This document shows, piece by piece, positions 25,069 to 34,286 of a stretch of DNA of 64,000 nt. The stretch lies in assembly GCA_934463035.1 (NCBI GenBank), contig CAKSIG010000001.1, positions 283,876 through 347,875 of the forward strand. Reading direction: 5' to 3'. The stretch comes from an uncultured Eubacteriales bacterium. Lineage in GTDB: Bacteria > Bacillota > Clostridia > Oscillospirales > Acutalibacteraceae. Each line of letters opens with the position of its first letter. Position 1 is the stretch's first letter. The notes beneath the pieces are model-generated. The model worked only from the letters and a program-made list of their open reading frames with translations, did not search any database and was not told where the DNA came from. Both the position numbers and the translations under genes were made by a program.

Positions 25069-25664
25069 TTTGTGTTCTCCTTAAAAAATTTATAAATGTA
25101 TTTTTGCAGCAACGCCTTTTTGTCGGGTATATTCGCCGTGTTCATCAAAAGATACATAGGCGCGTAATATTCGATAGCAAGCATTAACGGGTCGGCGTTT
25201 TTAAGAACGCCGTTTTTCATCATCTCGGTGAATATATCGCGCATATATTCTATCGGTCCGTCGGTAAGACAGCCGCTGTAAAGCTCTGCCGAACGCCCGT
25301 CGCGGTACTGCTCCAACATAAGCATTTTTCTGAAATTCGAGGCGAATTTGTTCTCCGTCCAGAACTCAAACTGAGCAAGAGTGAAATTTTTTACATTTTC
25401 AACAGCCACCTTGGCGTACCCCTCGGCACCGTCTTCATAGGTGTTTTCGGGAACGCCGTATTCCCTTGACCGCTCGGCGTCAATCTCGTACATTCTTTTT
25501 ACTATGCTGTCGAAAATATCCCTTTTGTTTTTGTAGTGCTTGTAAAGCGCGCCCTTTGTAATACCGAGCGCACCTGCTATATCGCTTACCGAAACCGCCT
25601 CATACCCGTTTTTTGCGAACAGTTCAAGCGATACTGAAAGTATCTTTTCCTTTGTATCAGTCAT
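25065..25664 (-). CDS. TetR-family repressor
   Basis: A 199-residue regulator. The N-terminal helix-turn-helix is typical ('ILSVSLELFAKNGYEAVSVSDIAGALGITKGALYKHYKNKRDIFDSIV', about residues 8-55). The C-terminal ligand domain is all-helical and specific to its ligand. It leads a two-gene unit with the methyltransferase, and its promoter lies wholly within a perfect inverted repeat, so autorepression relieved by a small molecule is expected. The strong RBS is TTTGGAGGAT. Confidence 0.93.
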   Translation of the reverse strand: MTDTKEKILSVSLELFAKNGYEAVSVSDIAGALGITKGALYKHYKNKRDIFDSIVKRMYEIDAERSREYGVPENTYEDGAEGYAKVAVENVKNFTLAQFEFWTENKFASNFRKMLMLEQYRDGRSAELYSGCLTDGPIEYMRDIFTEMMKNGVLKNADPLMLAIEYYAPMYLLMNTANIPDKKALLQKYIYKFFKENTK

Positions 25665-25680
25665 ACATATCCTCCAAAAA

Positions 25681-25729
25681 AGTGAACGAGTGTTTACTAC
25701 ATTATAGTAAACACTCGTTCACTTGTCAA
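25681..25729 (-). promoter_or_regulatory. Promoter embedded in a perfect 43-bp palindrome (TetR operator)
   Basis: On the minus strand TTGACA (25729-25724) and TATAAT (25706-25701) are 17 bases apart. They flank or overlap a perfect inverted repeat: arms of 19 bases, AGTGAACGAGTGTTTACTA (25681-25699) and its complement (25705-25723), around CATTA. Each arm is itself an imperfect palindrome (GTGAAC...GTTTAC), so two TetR dimers could bind side by side. This stem could also end the FAD oxidoreductase transcript arriving from the other side only weakly. Confidence 0.9.
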
Positions 25730-25737
25730 GAAATTTT

Positions 25738-27498
25738 TTAATAAATTCTTATTTCACATATTCTTGCGGTATTGCAGCCGTGCGTTTTGTTCACGGTTAT
25801 TCTCACCGTATCGCAAACAACGTCGCTTTTAACGTCATTCAACCGCTGATGATTGCCGCAAATATCTTTCTTATCGACAACAGCGCCGTTTAAGAGGTAT
25901 TCCACGGTGTAGTCCTTAACTATTGTTTCGGGTATGCCGTAGGACTGCCTTACGTGGTGCCATTTTGAAAGGCTTATCATAATTTCGACAGAGAGGTTTG
26001 AGTCAAAGGTTATCAGCGTGTCGCTTACCCTTTGGGGCTTAGGCAGTTTAAGCTCGATATACGGTTTTTTATCGTTTTGAGCCGACTGCCACATATTGTT
26101 GTTTTCGCCTACGGGTCTTGAAACTCCGTTTATAACGTTTTCGCATTTGCACGGTTCCTCAAACGAACTGCAACCTACCGCCGCGGTGCGTGCAAGGTCG
26201 TTTTTATCCTCATTTTTCACATTGGGTATATAACAGCCGTTTTTCAGCAATATCTGCTGTAACAGTTTTACATCGACCGAACTTGCGTCGGTGCGGTATT
26301 TTACCGCCAGAGCCGCCGCAACGCCTGCCGCCTCGGCCGCAACGGCGCAGGTAGCCATAACTCGGGTTGAGGAAAACGCCCTGTGCGAAGCGCTGATTAT
26401 TCTGCCGCCGAGGAACAAATTCGGCACGTCGGCGGAGTAGATACAACGATACGGGATAGTATATATGCCGTCAAAAAGAACCGATCTATCGCCGCTTGCG
26501 GGGGTATCGTTTATAAAAGCATAGAACCCCTCGGGTCTGTGAGAGTCAAGGTGCCAGCCGCCGTAGGCTATCGCGTCGTCAAACATACGGTTTTCAAGCA
26601 CGTCGTTCTCGGTCAGAACATAGTCGCCCTTTATTCGGCGGCTTTCCCGTTTTGCGGGAACGAACGACACCCAATCAAGATAGTAATTCGCCGCCTTTTC
26701 CTTTTGGTCGCCGTGGTTTTTGATATAATCCCAAATTCCGAAGATGATTTTAAGCATTTCGTCCCTTGTAAGCTCGGCGTCGCTCACGCAGTTCCATTCG
26801 GTGCCGCCGATTTCAAGCCACCAATATCCGCTTGTTATTTCTTCCCACTTCATATTCTTTGCCCATTCGGCGTTTGAATAATCGTGCGCCCATTCGGGGC
26901 GTTCAAACGGCACGGGACGGCCTGCGTCAAGGCTCCTGAACTGTATTGAGTTGCCCATTGTGACGGTATCCGATTTTTCTACCGCGTTAGGCTCGCCGAA
27001 AATGCTTTTTGCCTCGCGCCCGAACATATAGGATGCTCCCGCCTTGGCGGAAACGGAGCCGTCGCCCGTGCAGTCGATAAACATATCGGCTGAAAACTCA
27101 AATTCCTTTTCGGTCGTGTTCTGGTTGCCGATAATGCTTACTATCCTGCCGTTTTCGGTTTTGACGGCGCGAATATATGTATTAAGATAAAGCGTGATAT
27201 TTTTTTCGGAAATGACCTTTTCCCACAAAAGCGTATCAAACATACCGTAGGAATGTTCGGGGTTGCGGTATTTGTTTTCAAGCAAAATTTCTTCAATTAT
27301 GCCCGTTTCGCGAAGATTTGGGCGCTTACCGTGCCTTGTCGCGCCGACTATGTGCATACGTACCTCGCTTGAAGCGTTTCCGCCCAGCACCGACCTATCC
27401 TGTACGAGAGCAACCGTACAGCCCTGTCTTGCCGCGGCTATCGCCGCGCATATTCCCGCAATTCCTCCGCCTGCAACCGCAATGTCATATTTCAACAT
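25738..27498 (-). CDS. FAD-dependent oxidoreductase with C-terminal beta-sandwich
   Basis: A 586-residue flavoprotein of the FAD_oxidored (PF12831-like) group. The Rossmann motif 'DIAVAGGGIAGICAAIAAARQG' is at residues 5-26; 'FIDCTGDGSVSAKAGASY' and 'LFLGGRIISASHRAFSS' are the conserved second and third FAD blocks. The last ~150 residues form a beta-rich region ('PYIELKLPKPQRVSDTLITFDS') like a galactose-binding sandwich. The ATG at 27498 follows AGGAGG and is chosen over GTG at 27516. It is transcribed after the GH2 gene, 85 bp downstream, so it may act on sugars or sugar-linked compounds. Its reaction is unknown. Confidence 0.82.
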   Translation of the reverse strand: MLKYDIAVAGGGIAGICAAIAAARQGCTVALVQDRSVLGGNASSEVRMHIVGATRHGKRPNLRETGIIEEILLENKYRNPEHSYGMFDTLLWEKVISEKNITLYLNTYIRAVKTENGRIVSIIGNQNTTEKEFEFSADMFIDCTGDGSVSAKAGASYMFGREAKSIFGEPNAVEKSDTVTMGNSIQFRSLDAGRPVPFERPEWAHDYSNAEWAKNMKWEEITSGYWWLEIGGTEWNCVSDAELTRDEMLKIIFGIWDYIKNHGDQKEKAANYYLDWVSFVPAKRESRRIKGDYVLTENDVLENRMFDDAIAYGGWHLDSHRPEGFYAFINDTPASGDRSVLFDGIYTIPYRCIYSADVPNLFLGGRIISASHRAFSSTRVMATCAVAAEAAGVAAALAVKYRTDASSVDVKLLQQILLKNGCYIPNVKNEDKNDLARTAAVGCSSFEEPCKCENVINGVSRPVGENNNMWQSAQNDKKPYIELKLPKPQRVSDTLITFDSNLSVEIMISLSKWHHVRQSYGIPETIVKDYTVEYLLNGAVVDKKDICGNHQRLNDVKSDVVCDTVRITVNKTHGCNTARICEIRIY

Positions 27499-27583
27499 AA
27501 AAATACCTCCTGTCACACTAAATATATTTTAGCATTGGCAGGAGGTAAAAATATTTAATTATTTGTGCGATAACTTTAACAAC

Positions 27584-30364
27584 TCAGTCAAAATTATCGA
27601 CAATATTCTTGATAAGTGCAATTCCCGACGGGTTATCGGTCAGCTTCATTGTGGAAATTACAACGTTTTTGCCTGCCCGCACAAGATATCCCTGCAAGCG
27701 CGCGTTAAAGCTGACCTTGGCGGTGTCGCTGCGTTCCTTTATGGCGTTGGGGTCCTGAACTATTATTTCGTCGTCCTTCTCCACGGGAATTTTGGAGAGC
27801 GATTCAATAATGTTTTGAGCCCCGCCGAACTCCTTGTTTATGCTTTCGGGGCGCATAATGCGCGCCGCCTGCATAACGTCGTAAAAATGCAGGTCGCAGT
27901 AGCCGTCGTTCGGGAAATCGCCGAGCAGTTTATCGTTTTCCACAAGGGTTACAAGGTTCCCCTTATCCCACCCCGCGCGGAAGGAGGTAAAAAATCTGCC
28001 CGTATCGCGGTCGCCGAGGTCGGGGCATATCGGCGGAAGCAGCCAGCTTTCGGGAAGTCTGCCGCTGTCAAGTATGATGACCTTATTGCCGTTCTTTATA
28101 CATTCTTTTATTACACCGTCATACACATCGGTTATGATAGGTATTGATTTATCCCTGCCAGCAGTTTTTGCAAGCCGGGGGTTTTTCCAGCTTCGGCAGC
28201 CGATAATAATTGAATCGACCGAGGAAAGCCGCTCGGCATTCGGGAATATTTTTTTGAGCACGCGGAACAGGTTTATATCCTCTGTGTGCAGATACAGCTC
28301 GGTGTAATCGACCGCCGTGTCGAACGCCCAAAAATCCCATTCGTTTCGGGCATTCTTATTTTCAGACTCAAAAACCGCCGTGATAAGCAGTTTTTTGTTG
28401 CCGTACTTTTCGGGAACGCTGAAATTGAACGTTAGAGCCGTTTTTGTTTCGCCCATTTCAGCCGAGGTCTTTTTGCTCTTTTTCGCTATGACCGCGCCGC
28501 CGCAGGTAAGCGTTACCGCAAGCGTTCCGCTTACATCGCAATCGGAAAAATTCGATAGGCTGAAATCAAGGCTTTGGCGTATATTACATTCAATCGCCCT
28601 GTTTTGGAACCCTCTGTTCATCAAAACCGCCACGTCGGCATTAACGCCGTTTTTGAAAATATCCGGGTCGCCGTTAAGGTTTATACCGCAGTCGTCCGAA
28701 AGACCCGCGTTACAGCACGAACGCCTGAAAAAAGTCCACAGCGCGTATCCGCTTACATAGGGCTGACGGCGCGCTTCTTCAAGTATTATTTTGCTGAAAG
28801 AAATTGCGCTTTTTCTTGAATTTGAGATAAGCCTTTGCTCAATACCTTCAAGACCGTTTTTTTTAAGCCAATTATGCGCCTGTGTGCCGTGATCGGATTT
28901 TATGCCGAAAGGCACGGTGCAGTCTTGCTCCTCTTTAACGCTCGGCCAAACGCCGAACTTGCCGTATTCGTGGATAAGGGCAGGCTTGCCGTTTGTCGTT
29001 TCCTCCAACGCTTTCCACGGAATATCCGTAAGTCCGTCATAGGAAAGGCGAAAATCCTCGCTCCACAGATGCGGAGTTTCAAGGTCGCTCGGAATTTCAG
29101 GAAGCTCGCCTTGCAGACCGAAGCAGGGAATTGCAAGCTGATTTTTGGTGTTTTCCTTTATCAGCTTATACCCGAGCTTTGCCTTGTTGCGTTCGATAAC
29201 GCTTTCAACCATAAGCTGCGAGCCCTCGTTACCAAGACAGTATATAAATACCGACGGGTGGCGGCGCGTGTCGAGAATAAACTGCTTTAACATTTCAAAG
29301 CCCTTGTCCTCGGGCGTGGTCTTATTGAAGTTTGACACCAAGCCGAACTCAACGTCAAGCATTATACCCATTTCATCGGCTATGCTCATTTCCTCGTCGG
29401 TCGGGACGTAGGTGTGACAGCGGTAGAAGTTAAAACCGTGTTTTTTTATGGCGCTGTACCGATTTGTTATTATCTGCCTGTCGGTAAGCGGCGCTATCTG
29501 CGGCGAATAGTATTCGGAGCCTGTTCCTGCAAAAAAGGTCGGTACACCGTTTACGGTAATGCGGTTGCCCTTTGTCTTAATTTCGCGCAGACCCGTTTTA
29601 TATTCTTCAACCGAGCTGTTGCCGAATTTATCGGTTGCGGTCACCCTTACGTCAACAAGTTCGGGACTTCTGTACGACCAGAGCGGAAGTCCCTCTGTGC
29701 TTACGGGAACGCAAAATTCCTCGCTTTCACCGTTTAACGTAATCTCCGTTTCGGCGGAATTGCCGCCTATTTGCACATTGAGCTTTACGGTACTGCCCTT
29801 TTCGCCAAATAATATTCCCTCACAGCATGCGGTGCCGCCGACGTATGATATATATGAGTTTTCAACACGGGCGGAGGACTCAACATAAACGCAAGCCTCG
29901 CTGTAAATGCCCGACCAGTTCATACCGCAAAAGCGCATACCCGTGACAAGCGAAGCATACTGCTCGGTTACAGCGACGGTAACGCGGTTAAGCCCCGATT
30001 TTACAAGCTCTGTAATATCAATATTTATACTGTTAAGGCCGTATATGTTTTTGGCGGCGTAACTGCCGTTTACCCATATATGACAGGACGGCGCAACGCC
30101 CGAAAAATGAAGACGTATATGCTCGTTTTCACCTAACCTCGGCAGTTCAAATTCCCTTTCGAGAAAATATGTGCCGAGATAGCCGTTGCGCATATCGTTG
30201 TGCGGCGGAAATTCGTCTTTTAATTCGTCAAGCTGTTGTATACAGCCCGGAATTTTAAGCTCATATTCCTTTTTTATCGGCTCGCTTGCCCAATTCTGCG
30301 CAAGCCCGTTTTCCTCGCTGTCGGTGCGGAGTTTCCATATACCGTTAAGAGAGATTTTCTCCAT
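27584..30364 (-). CDS. Glycoside hydrolase family 2 protein
   Basis: A 926-residue beta-glycosidase without signal peptide. Order: N-terminal sugar-binding jelly roll (about 1-175), immunoglobulin-like domain (about 180-265), TIM barrel (about 270-600), and a long beta-rich C-terminus. The acid/base Glu is in 'HPSVFIYCLGNEGS' (about 395-408) and the nucleophile Glu in 'KPALIHEYGKFGVW' (about 465-478). GH2 covers beta-galactosidase, beta-mannosidase, beta-glucuronidase and arabinosidases; specificity is not settled. Placement after xylA-xylB and the dehydrogenase suggests a pentose-containing substrate, such as an alpha-L-arabinopyranoside or a xyloside side chain. It overlaps the dehydrogenase gene by 20 bp. 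Confidence 0.88.
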   Translation of the reverse strand: MEKISLNGIWKLRTDSEENGLAQNWASEPIKKEYELKIPGCIQQLDELKDEFPPHNDMRNGYLGTYFLEREFELPRLGENEHIRLHFSGVAPSCHIWVNGSYAAKNIYGLNSINIDITELVKSGLNRVTVAVTEQYASLVTGMRFCGMNWSGIYSEACVYVESSARVENSYISYVGGTACCEGILFGEKGSTVKLNVQIGGNSAETEITLNGESEEFCVPVSTEGLPLWSYRSPELVDVRVTATDKFGNSSVEEYKTGLREIKTKGNRITVNGVPTFFAGTGSEYYSPQIAPLTDRQIITNRYSAIKKHGFNFYRCHTYVPTDEEMSIADEMGIMLDVEFGLVSNFNKTTPEDKGFEMLKQFILDTRRHPSVFIYCLGNEGSQLMVESVIERNKAKLGYKLIKENTKNQLAIPCFGLQGELPEIPSDLETPHLWSEDFRLSYDGLTDIPWKALEETTNGKPALIHEYGKFGVWPSVKEEQDCTVPFGIKSDHGTQAHNWLKKNGLEGIEQRLISNSRKSAISFSKIILEEARRQPYVSGYALWTFFRRSCCNAGLSDDCGINLNGDPDIFKNGVNADVAVLMNRGFQNRAIECNIRQSLDFSLSNFSDCDVSGTLAVTLTCGGAVIAKKSKKTSAEMGETKTALTFNFSVPEKYGNKKLLITAVFESENKNARNEWDFWAFDTAVDYTELYLHTEDINLFRVLKKIFPNAERLSSVDSIIIGCRSWKNPRLAKTAGRDKSIPIITDVYDGVIKECIKNGNKVIILDSGRLPESWLLPPICPDLGDRDTGRFFTSFRAGWDKGNLVTLVENDKLLGDFPNDGYCDLHFYDVMQAARIMRPESINKEFGGAQNIIESLSKIPVEKDDEIIVQDPNAIKERSDTAKVSFNARLQGYLVRAGKNVVISTMKLTDNPSGIALIKNIVDNFD

Positions 30365-31397
30365 TCTTTCCTGCCTCGCAATCTATTACAACGTGAATAT
30401 GCCCCTTGGGACTGTTGTTTCTAAGCTCAAACGCCTCCTGTATCTTTTCAAGCGGAAATTTATCGGTTATCATTTCGGAGGTGTTCACCATTCCGTCCAT
30501 AACCATTTGTATTCCCTCTTGGAAAAATCTTCTCATATCTATATCGCGGCGCGGCTCGGTGAGATAGAATTCCAACCGCTTTCTGTGCGCCTTGAAGAAA
30601 TCTATCGGCTTTCGGCAGACGCCTATACAGCCGTACATAACTATTCTCGCGCACATAGCGGCACATTCGATAGCGTCTATAACGCCGTCGCCCTCCAAAA
30701 GGCAGGGAATTACAACGTCAAACCCGTCGGGGAAATCCTTGCCGCAGTAGTCCATTGTTGCGGCATCCTTGTCGGGCAGTAAATATGTATGAGTCGCACC
30801 GTATTTCTCGGCAAGCTCCAGCTTTTTGGGGTCGAGGTCGGTGCAGACAAGGTTTTTCGGACTGAACTGCGACACAACCTGTGTCATTATAAGTCCGCTT
30901 ACGCCCTGTCCCATTATAAGCACGTTTTTGGTCTGGTCGATCTTGCCCAGCTCCGCCGCGTGGATAATGCCGGGCAAAACCTCAATAGGGCTTATTTCAA
31001 GCATAGGAAAATCAGGCGGAAGCACCTTAACGTTGAACGGCTTGCAGACTATATATTCGGCGTAAGCGCCCCAAACGTAACGGCAGGTCACCTTATCGCC
31101 GACCTTTACGCCTATTACCTTATCGCCGACCATATCAATTATTCCCGATACCTCGTGACCGAGCCTTGCGGGGATAGAAACAAATTCGGGCGAACGGGTG
31201 CCGCGGTAAGCCTCCAAATCGCTGCCGCAAATTCCGACCCATTTTATTTTAACGCGTACCTCGTTATCCTTCGGGACGGGTATTTTAGCGTTGCGGACGC
31301 TCATTTTAAAGGGCTCGTCAAGCACGGCGACCCTTTGGGTATCTTCGCCCTCGTAATCGACAAGCTGTAAATCAGCCATAGACATTTTTGTAGCCAT
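30345..31397 (-). CDS. Zinc-dependent medium-chain dehydrogenase (polyol/sugar type)
   Basis: A 350-residue MDR-family NAD(P) enzyme similar to sorbitol/xylitol/threonine dehydrogenases. Catalytic zinc motif 'GICGSDLEAYRG' and 'LGHEVSGIIDMVGDKVIGVKVGDKVTCRY' are present, and the Rossmann part has 'VLIMGQGVSGLIMTQV'. The structural-zinc Cys4 loop common to many MDRs appears absent (no CxxCxxCxxxxxxxC). ATG 31397 is chosen from the GGAG site seven bases upstream; it overlaps the xylB stop. It probably interconverts a pentose or pentitol feeding XylB, for example xylitol or arabitol with xylulose; this is inference. Confidence 0.85.
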   Translation of the reverse strand: MATKMSMADLQLVDYEGEDTQRVAVLDEPFKMSVRNAKIPVPKDNEVRVKIKWVGICGSDLEAYRGTRSPEFVSIPARLGHEVSGIIDMVGDKVIGVKVGDKVTCRYVWGAYAEYIVCKPFNVKVLPPDFPMLEISPIEVLPGIIHAAELGKIDQTKNVLIMGQGVSGLIMTQVVSQFSPKNLVCTDLDPKKLELAEKYGATHTYLLPDKDAATMDYCGKDFPDGFDVVIPCLLEGDGVIDAIECAAMCARIVMYGCIGVCRKPIDFFKAHRKRLEFYLTEPRRDIDMRRFFQEGIQMVMDGMVNTSEMITDKFPLEKIQEAFELRNNSPKGHIHVVIDCEAGKNGENLS

Positions 31398-31399
31398 AA

Positions 31400-32929
31400 T
31401 CAATCTCCTATTCTTGAAAGGTCTTTAAAGCTCTGCTTTAAATTAATATATAAATCTTTATAAATTCGGTATATTTCGGCGTATTTTTTGCCGTTTTCAA
31501 GGCTTGGGTGCGCCGTTTCGCCGACCTTTATTATCTTTTCACAGGCGGTTTTTACCGACGGGTATATCCCCGTTCCCACCATTGCGAGAATGGCGGCACC
31601 GAGTGCGGGCGCTTCGGGCGAGTCGGTCTTTGACACGTTTAGGCCGTACATATCCGAAAGCATTTGCCGCCACAGTCGGCTTGTTCCTCCGCCTCCGCAG
31701 GCGAGCATTTTATTAACGCCGACGCCCATTTCGCCGAAGACCGAAAGGCAGTCCCACAGCGAATAGCCAACGCCCTCCATAACCGCGCGCACCATATCAT
31801 AGCGGTTATGAACGGTATTAAGTCCGAAGAAAACGCCCCTTGCATACGGGTCGAGGTGCGGGGTTCTTTCCCCCATAAGATAGGGCAGATATATAAGCCT
31901 TTTAGCCCCCACGCCCGACTGCTCTGCCTTTTCGTCAAGAAAAGCGTATGTCTTTTTGTTTTCCGCTTTGGCAAGCTCTGCAACGTCGGCACAGAACTCG
32001 TCCCTAAACCATTTTAACGAAAGTCCCGCCGCCTGCGTTACGCCCATAACGTGCCATTCGTTCGGCACGGCACAGCAGAAGGTATGCACCCTGCCCGCTT
32101 TATCGAGCTTCATCTGTTTTGTGTGAACGTAGACAACGCCCGACGTGCCTATTGTTGTGAAAGCGTCACTGTCGTTCACGGTTCCCGTGCCTACCGCCGC
32201 GGCGGCATTGTCGCCCGCGCCGCCCACAACGGCGGTTCCCGCGGCAAGCCCTGCAAGACGGGCGGCGGTTTCGGTCACATATCCCGTAATTTCCTGCGAT
32301 TCGTAAACCTTGCCGAGCAACGCCTTGTCTATTTTCAGCTTTTCAAGCACCTCGTCCGACCAACAGCGGTTTGCAATATCCAAAAGCTGCATACCCGACG
32401 CGTCCGACACGTCGGTTGCATATTCGCCCGTGAGCTTGAACCTGACGTAATCCTTAGGCAGAAGTATATGAGCGCAGTTTTTGTATATTTTCGGTTCGTT
32501 TTTTCGCACCCATAGAATTTTTGAGGCGGTAAAGCCCGTAAGCGCGGGGTTTGCGGTAATTTCTATAAGACGTTCCCTGCCCACCGCGTTTTCAATATCC
32601 ACACACTCGGCGGCGGTGCGCTGGTCGCACCATATTATAGATTTTCTTAAAACCCTGTTTTCTTTATCGAGCATTACAAGACCGTGCATCTGCCCCGAAA
32701 TGCCTATGCCCTTAATATCCTTCGGATTTACTCCGCTTTTTTCTATGACCGCCCTTACGGTCTTAACGACGGCGTTCCACCAATCGTCGGGATCCTGCTC
32801 CGCCCAGCCGTTTTGCGGACGGTAAAGCGGATATTCGCACAGACTGTCGGCAATTATATTGCCGTTTTCATCAAACATAACGGTCTTTGTGCCCGACGTG
32901 CCGAGGTCTATACCTATTACGTATCTCAT
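31400..32929 (-). CDS. xylB: Xylulokinase
   Basis: A 509-residue FGGY kinase that phosphorylates D-xylulose to D-xylulose-5-phosphate. The N-terminal 'IGIDLGTSGTKTVMFDENG' (about residues 4-22) and 'WAEQDPDDWWNAV' (about 42-54) are classical, as are 'GISGQMHGLVMLD', 'GGAGDNAAAAVGTGTV' and 'LACGGGGTSRLWRQMLSDM' in the C-terminal lobe. The 'GQMHG' motif is specific to xylulokinases. It lies 7 bp downstream of xylA, and the dehydrogenase follows with overlap. Confidence 0.95.
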   Translation of the reverse strand: MRYVIGIDLGTSGTKTVMFDENGNIIADSLCEYPLYRPQNGWAEQDPDDWWNAVVKTVRAVIEKSGVNPKDIKGIGISGQMHGLVMLDKENRVLRKSIIWCDQRTAAECVDIENAVGRERLIEITANPALTGFTASKILWVRKNEPKIYKNCAHILLPKDYVRFKLTGEYATDVSDASGMQLLDIANRCWSDEVLEKLKIDKALLGKVYESQEITGYVTETAARLAGLAAGTAVVGGAGDNAAAAVGTGTVNDSDAFTTIGTSGVVYVHTKQMKLDKAGRVHTFCCAVPNEWHVMGVTQAAGLSLKWFRDEFCADVAELAKAENKKTYAFLDEKAEQSGVGAKRLIYLPYLMGERTPHLDPYARGVFFGLNTVHNRYDMVRAVMEGVGYSLWDCLSVFGEMGVGVNKMLACGGGGTSRLWRQMLSDMYGLNVSKTDSPEAPALGAAILAMVGTGIYPSVKTACEKIIKVGETAHPSLENGKKYAEIYRIYKDLYINLKQSFKDLSRIGD

Positions 32930-32936
32930 TGCTTTA

Positions 32937-34250
32937 TCACCTGAACATTACGGAATTTACAACCGATTCCAGATACTCCTGTCTTCCGCTTATGTTGGTC
33001 TTAACGTCGCCCATATCAAGAGCATATTTTTCAAGCTCCTCAATGGTTGCGGTGCCGTCAATTATCCTTTTGCCGATACCCGTGTTATACGAAGCGTACC
33101 TTTCGGCGACAAATTCGTCTATTCTGCCGTCCTTTATAAGCCTGTCGGCAATTCTGAGTCCCAAAGCAAAGGTATCCATACCTGCTATATACGCATAGAA
33201 AATGTCCTCGTATGTATTTGAACCGCGCCTTGTTTTTGAGTCGAAGTTGAGTCCGCCGTTTGTAAATCCGCCCGCCTTTAATACCTCATACATACACATA
33301 GCGGTGTCGTAGGCGTTGGTCGGGAATTGGTCGGTATCCCAGCCGAGCTGTAAATCGCCCTGATTTGCGTCTATCGAGCCGAAAACGCCGTTATCCCTTG
33401 CTACCCTTAATTCGTGCTGGAAGGTATGTCCCGCAAGGGTTGCGTGGTTAGCCTCAATGTTCATCTTAAAGTCGTTTAAAAGGTCATATTTGCGCAGGAA
33501 TGCAAGAACCGTCGCGGTGTCAAAATCGTACTGATGCTTGGTAGGCTCCTTCGGCTTAGGCTCAATGTAAAAATCGCCCTTAAAGCCGATTGAACGCGCA
33601 TAATCAACAACCATACGCATAAGCCTTGCCATATTGTCCTGTTCAAGCGCCATATTTGTGTTTAAAAGGGTTTCATAACCCTCTCTGCCGCCCCAGAAAA
33701 CATATCCCGAACCGTTTAGGCGGGTTGTTATTTCAACTGCTTTTTTTATCTGCGCCGCCGCAAACGCGAACACATCGGCGTTCGGAGCGGTGCCTGCGCC
33801 GTGCATATATCTCTTATTTCCGAAGCAGTTGGCGGTTCCCCATAGGAGCTTTTTGCCCGTGCGTTTCATTTCGCCCTCTATCAGATCGGTTATAACGTCA
33901 AGCCTTTTATCGGTTTCAAGCAGGGTATCCGCCTCGGGCGCTATGTCGCGGTCGTGGAAACAGAAATAATCCATATCCAGCTTTTCCATAAGCTCAAAAG
34001 CGGCGAACACCTTGTTTTTGGCAAGCGCCATAGCGTCGCTCTCGCCGTAGTTCTTTATAAGCGTGTCGGTGCCGAACATATCGGTTCCGCCGTAGCACAT
34101 TGTGTGCCAATAGGACATTGCGAATTTAAGCTGTTCGCGCATTGTCTTACCGCCGACGGTCTCCTCGGGGTTGTAATACTTGAACGAAAGCGGATTTTTT
34201 GAGTCCGCGCCCTCATATTTGATTTTTCCTATGCCTTTATAAAATTCCAT
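32937..34250 (-). CDS. xylA: Xylose isomerase, class II
   Basis: A 437-residue TIM-barrel isomerase that converts D-xylose to D-xylulose (and D-glucose to D-fructose). The catalytic pair H99 and D102 lies in '[11 protein letters not shown]'; '[16 protein letters not shown]', '[13 protein letters not shown]' and '[16 protein letters not shown]' carry the metal-site residues. The length and N-terminal extension identify class II. It starts after a GGAGG site, 36 bp downstream of the sensor kinase gene, and is followed by xylB. Likely induced with the two-component system at the head of the locus. Confidence 0.97.
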   Translation of the reverse strand: MEFYKGIGKIKYEGADSKNPLSFKYYNPEETVGGKTMREQLKFAMSYWHTMCYGGTDMFGTDTLIKNYGESDAMALAKNKVFAAFELMEKLDMDYFCFHDRDIAPEADTLLETDKRLDVITDLIEGEMKRTGKKLLWGTANCFGNKRYMHGAGTAPNADVFAFAAAQIKKAVEITTRLNGSGYVFWGGREGYETLLNTNMALEQDNMARLMRMVVDYARSIGFKGDFYIEPKPKEPTKHQYDFDTATVLAFLRKYDLLNDFKMNIEANHATLAGHTFQHELRVARDNGVFGSIDANQGDLQLGWDTDQFPTNAYDTAMCMYEVLKAGGFTNGGLNFDSKTRRGSNTYEDIFYAYIAGMDTFALGLRIADRLIKDGRIDEFVAERYASYNTGIGKRIIDGTATIEELEKYALDMGDVKTNISGRQEYLESVVNSVMFR

Positions 34251-34286
34251 AATTCTGCCTCCGTAATTTATTTGAAATTTTTAGTT

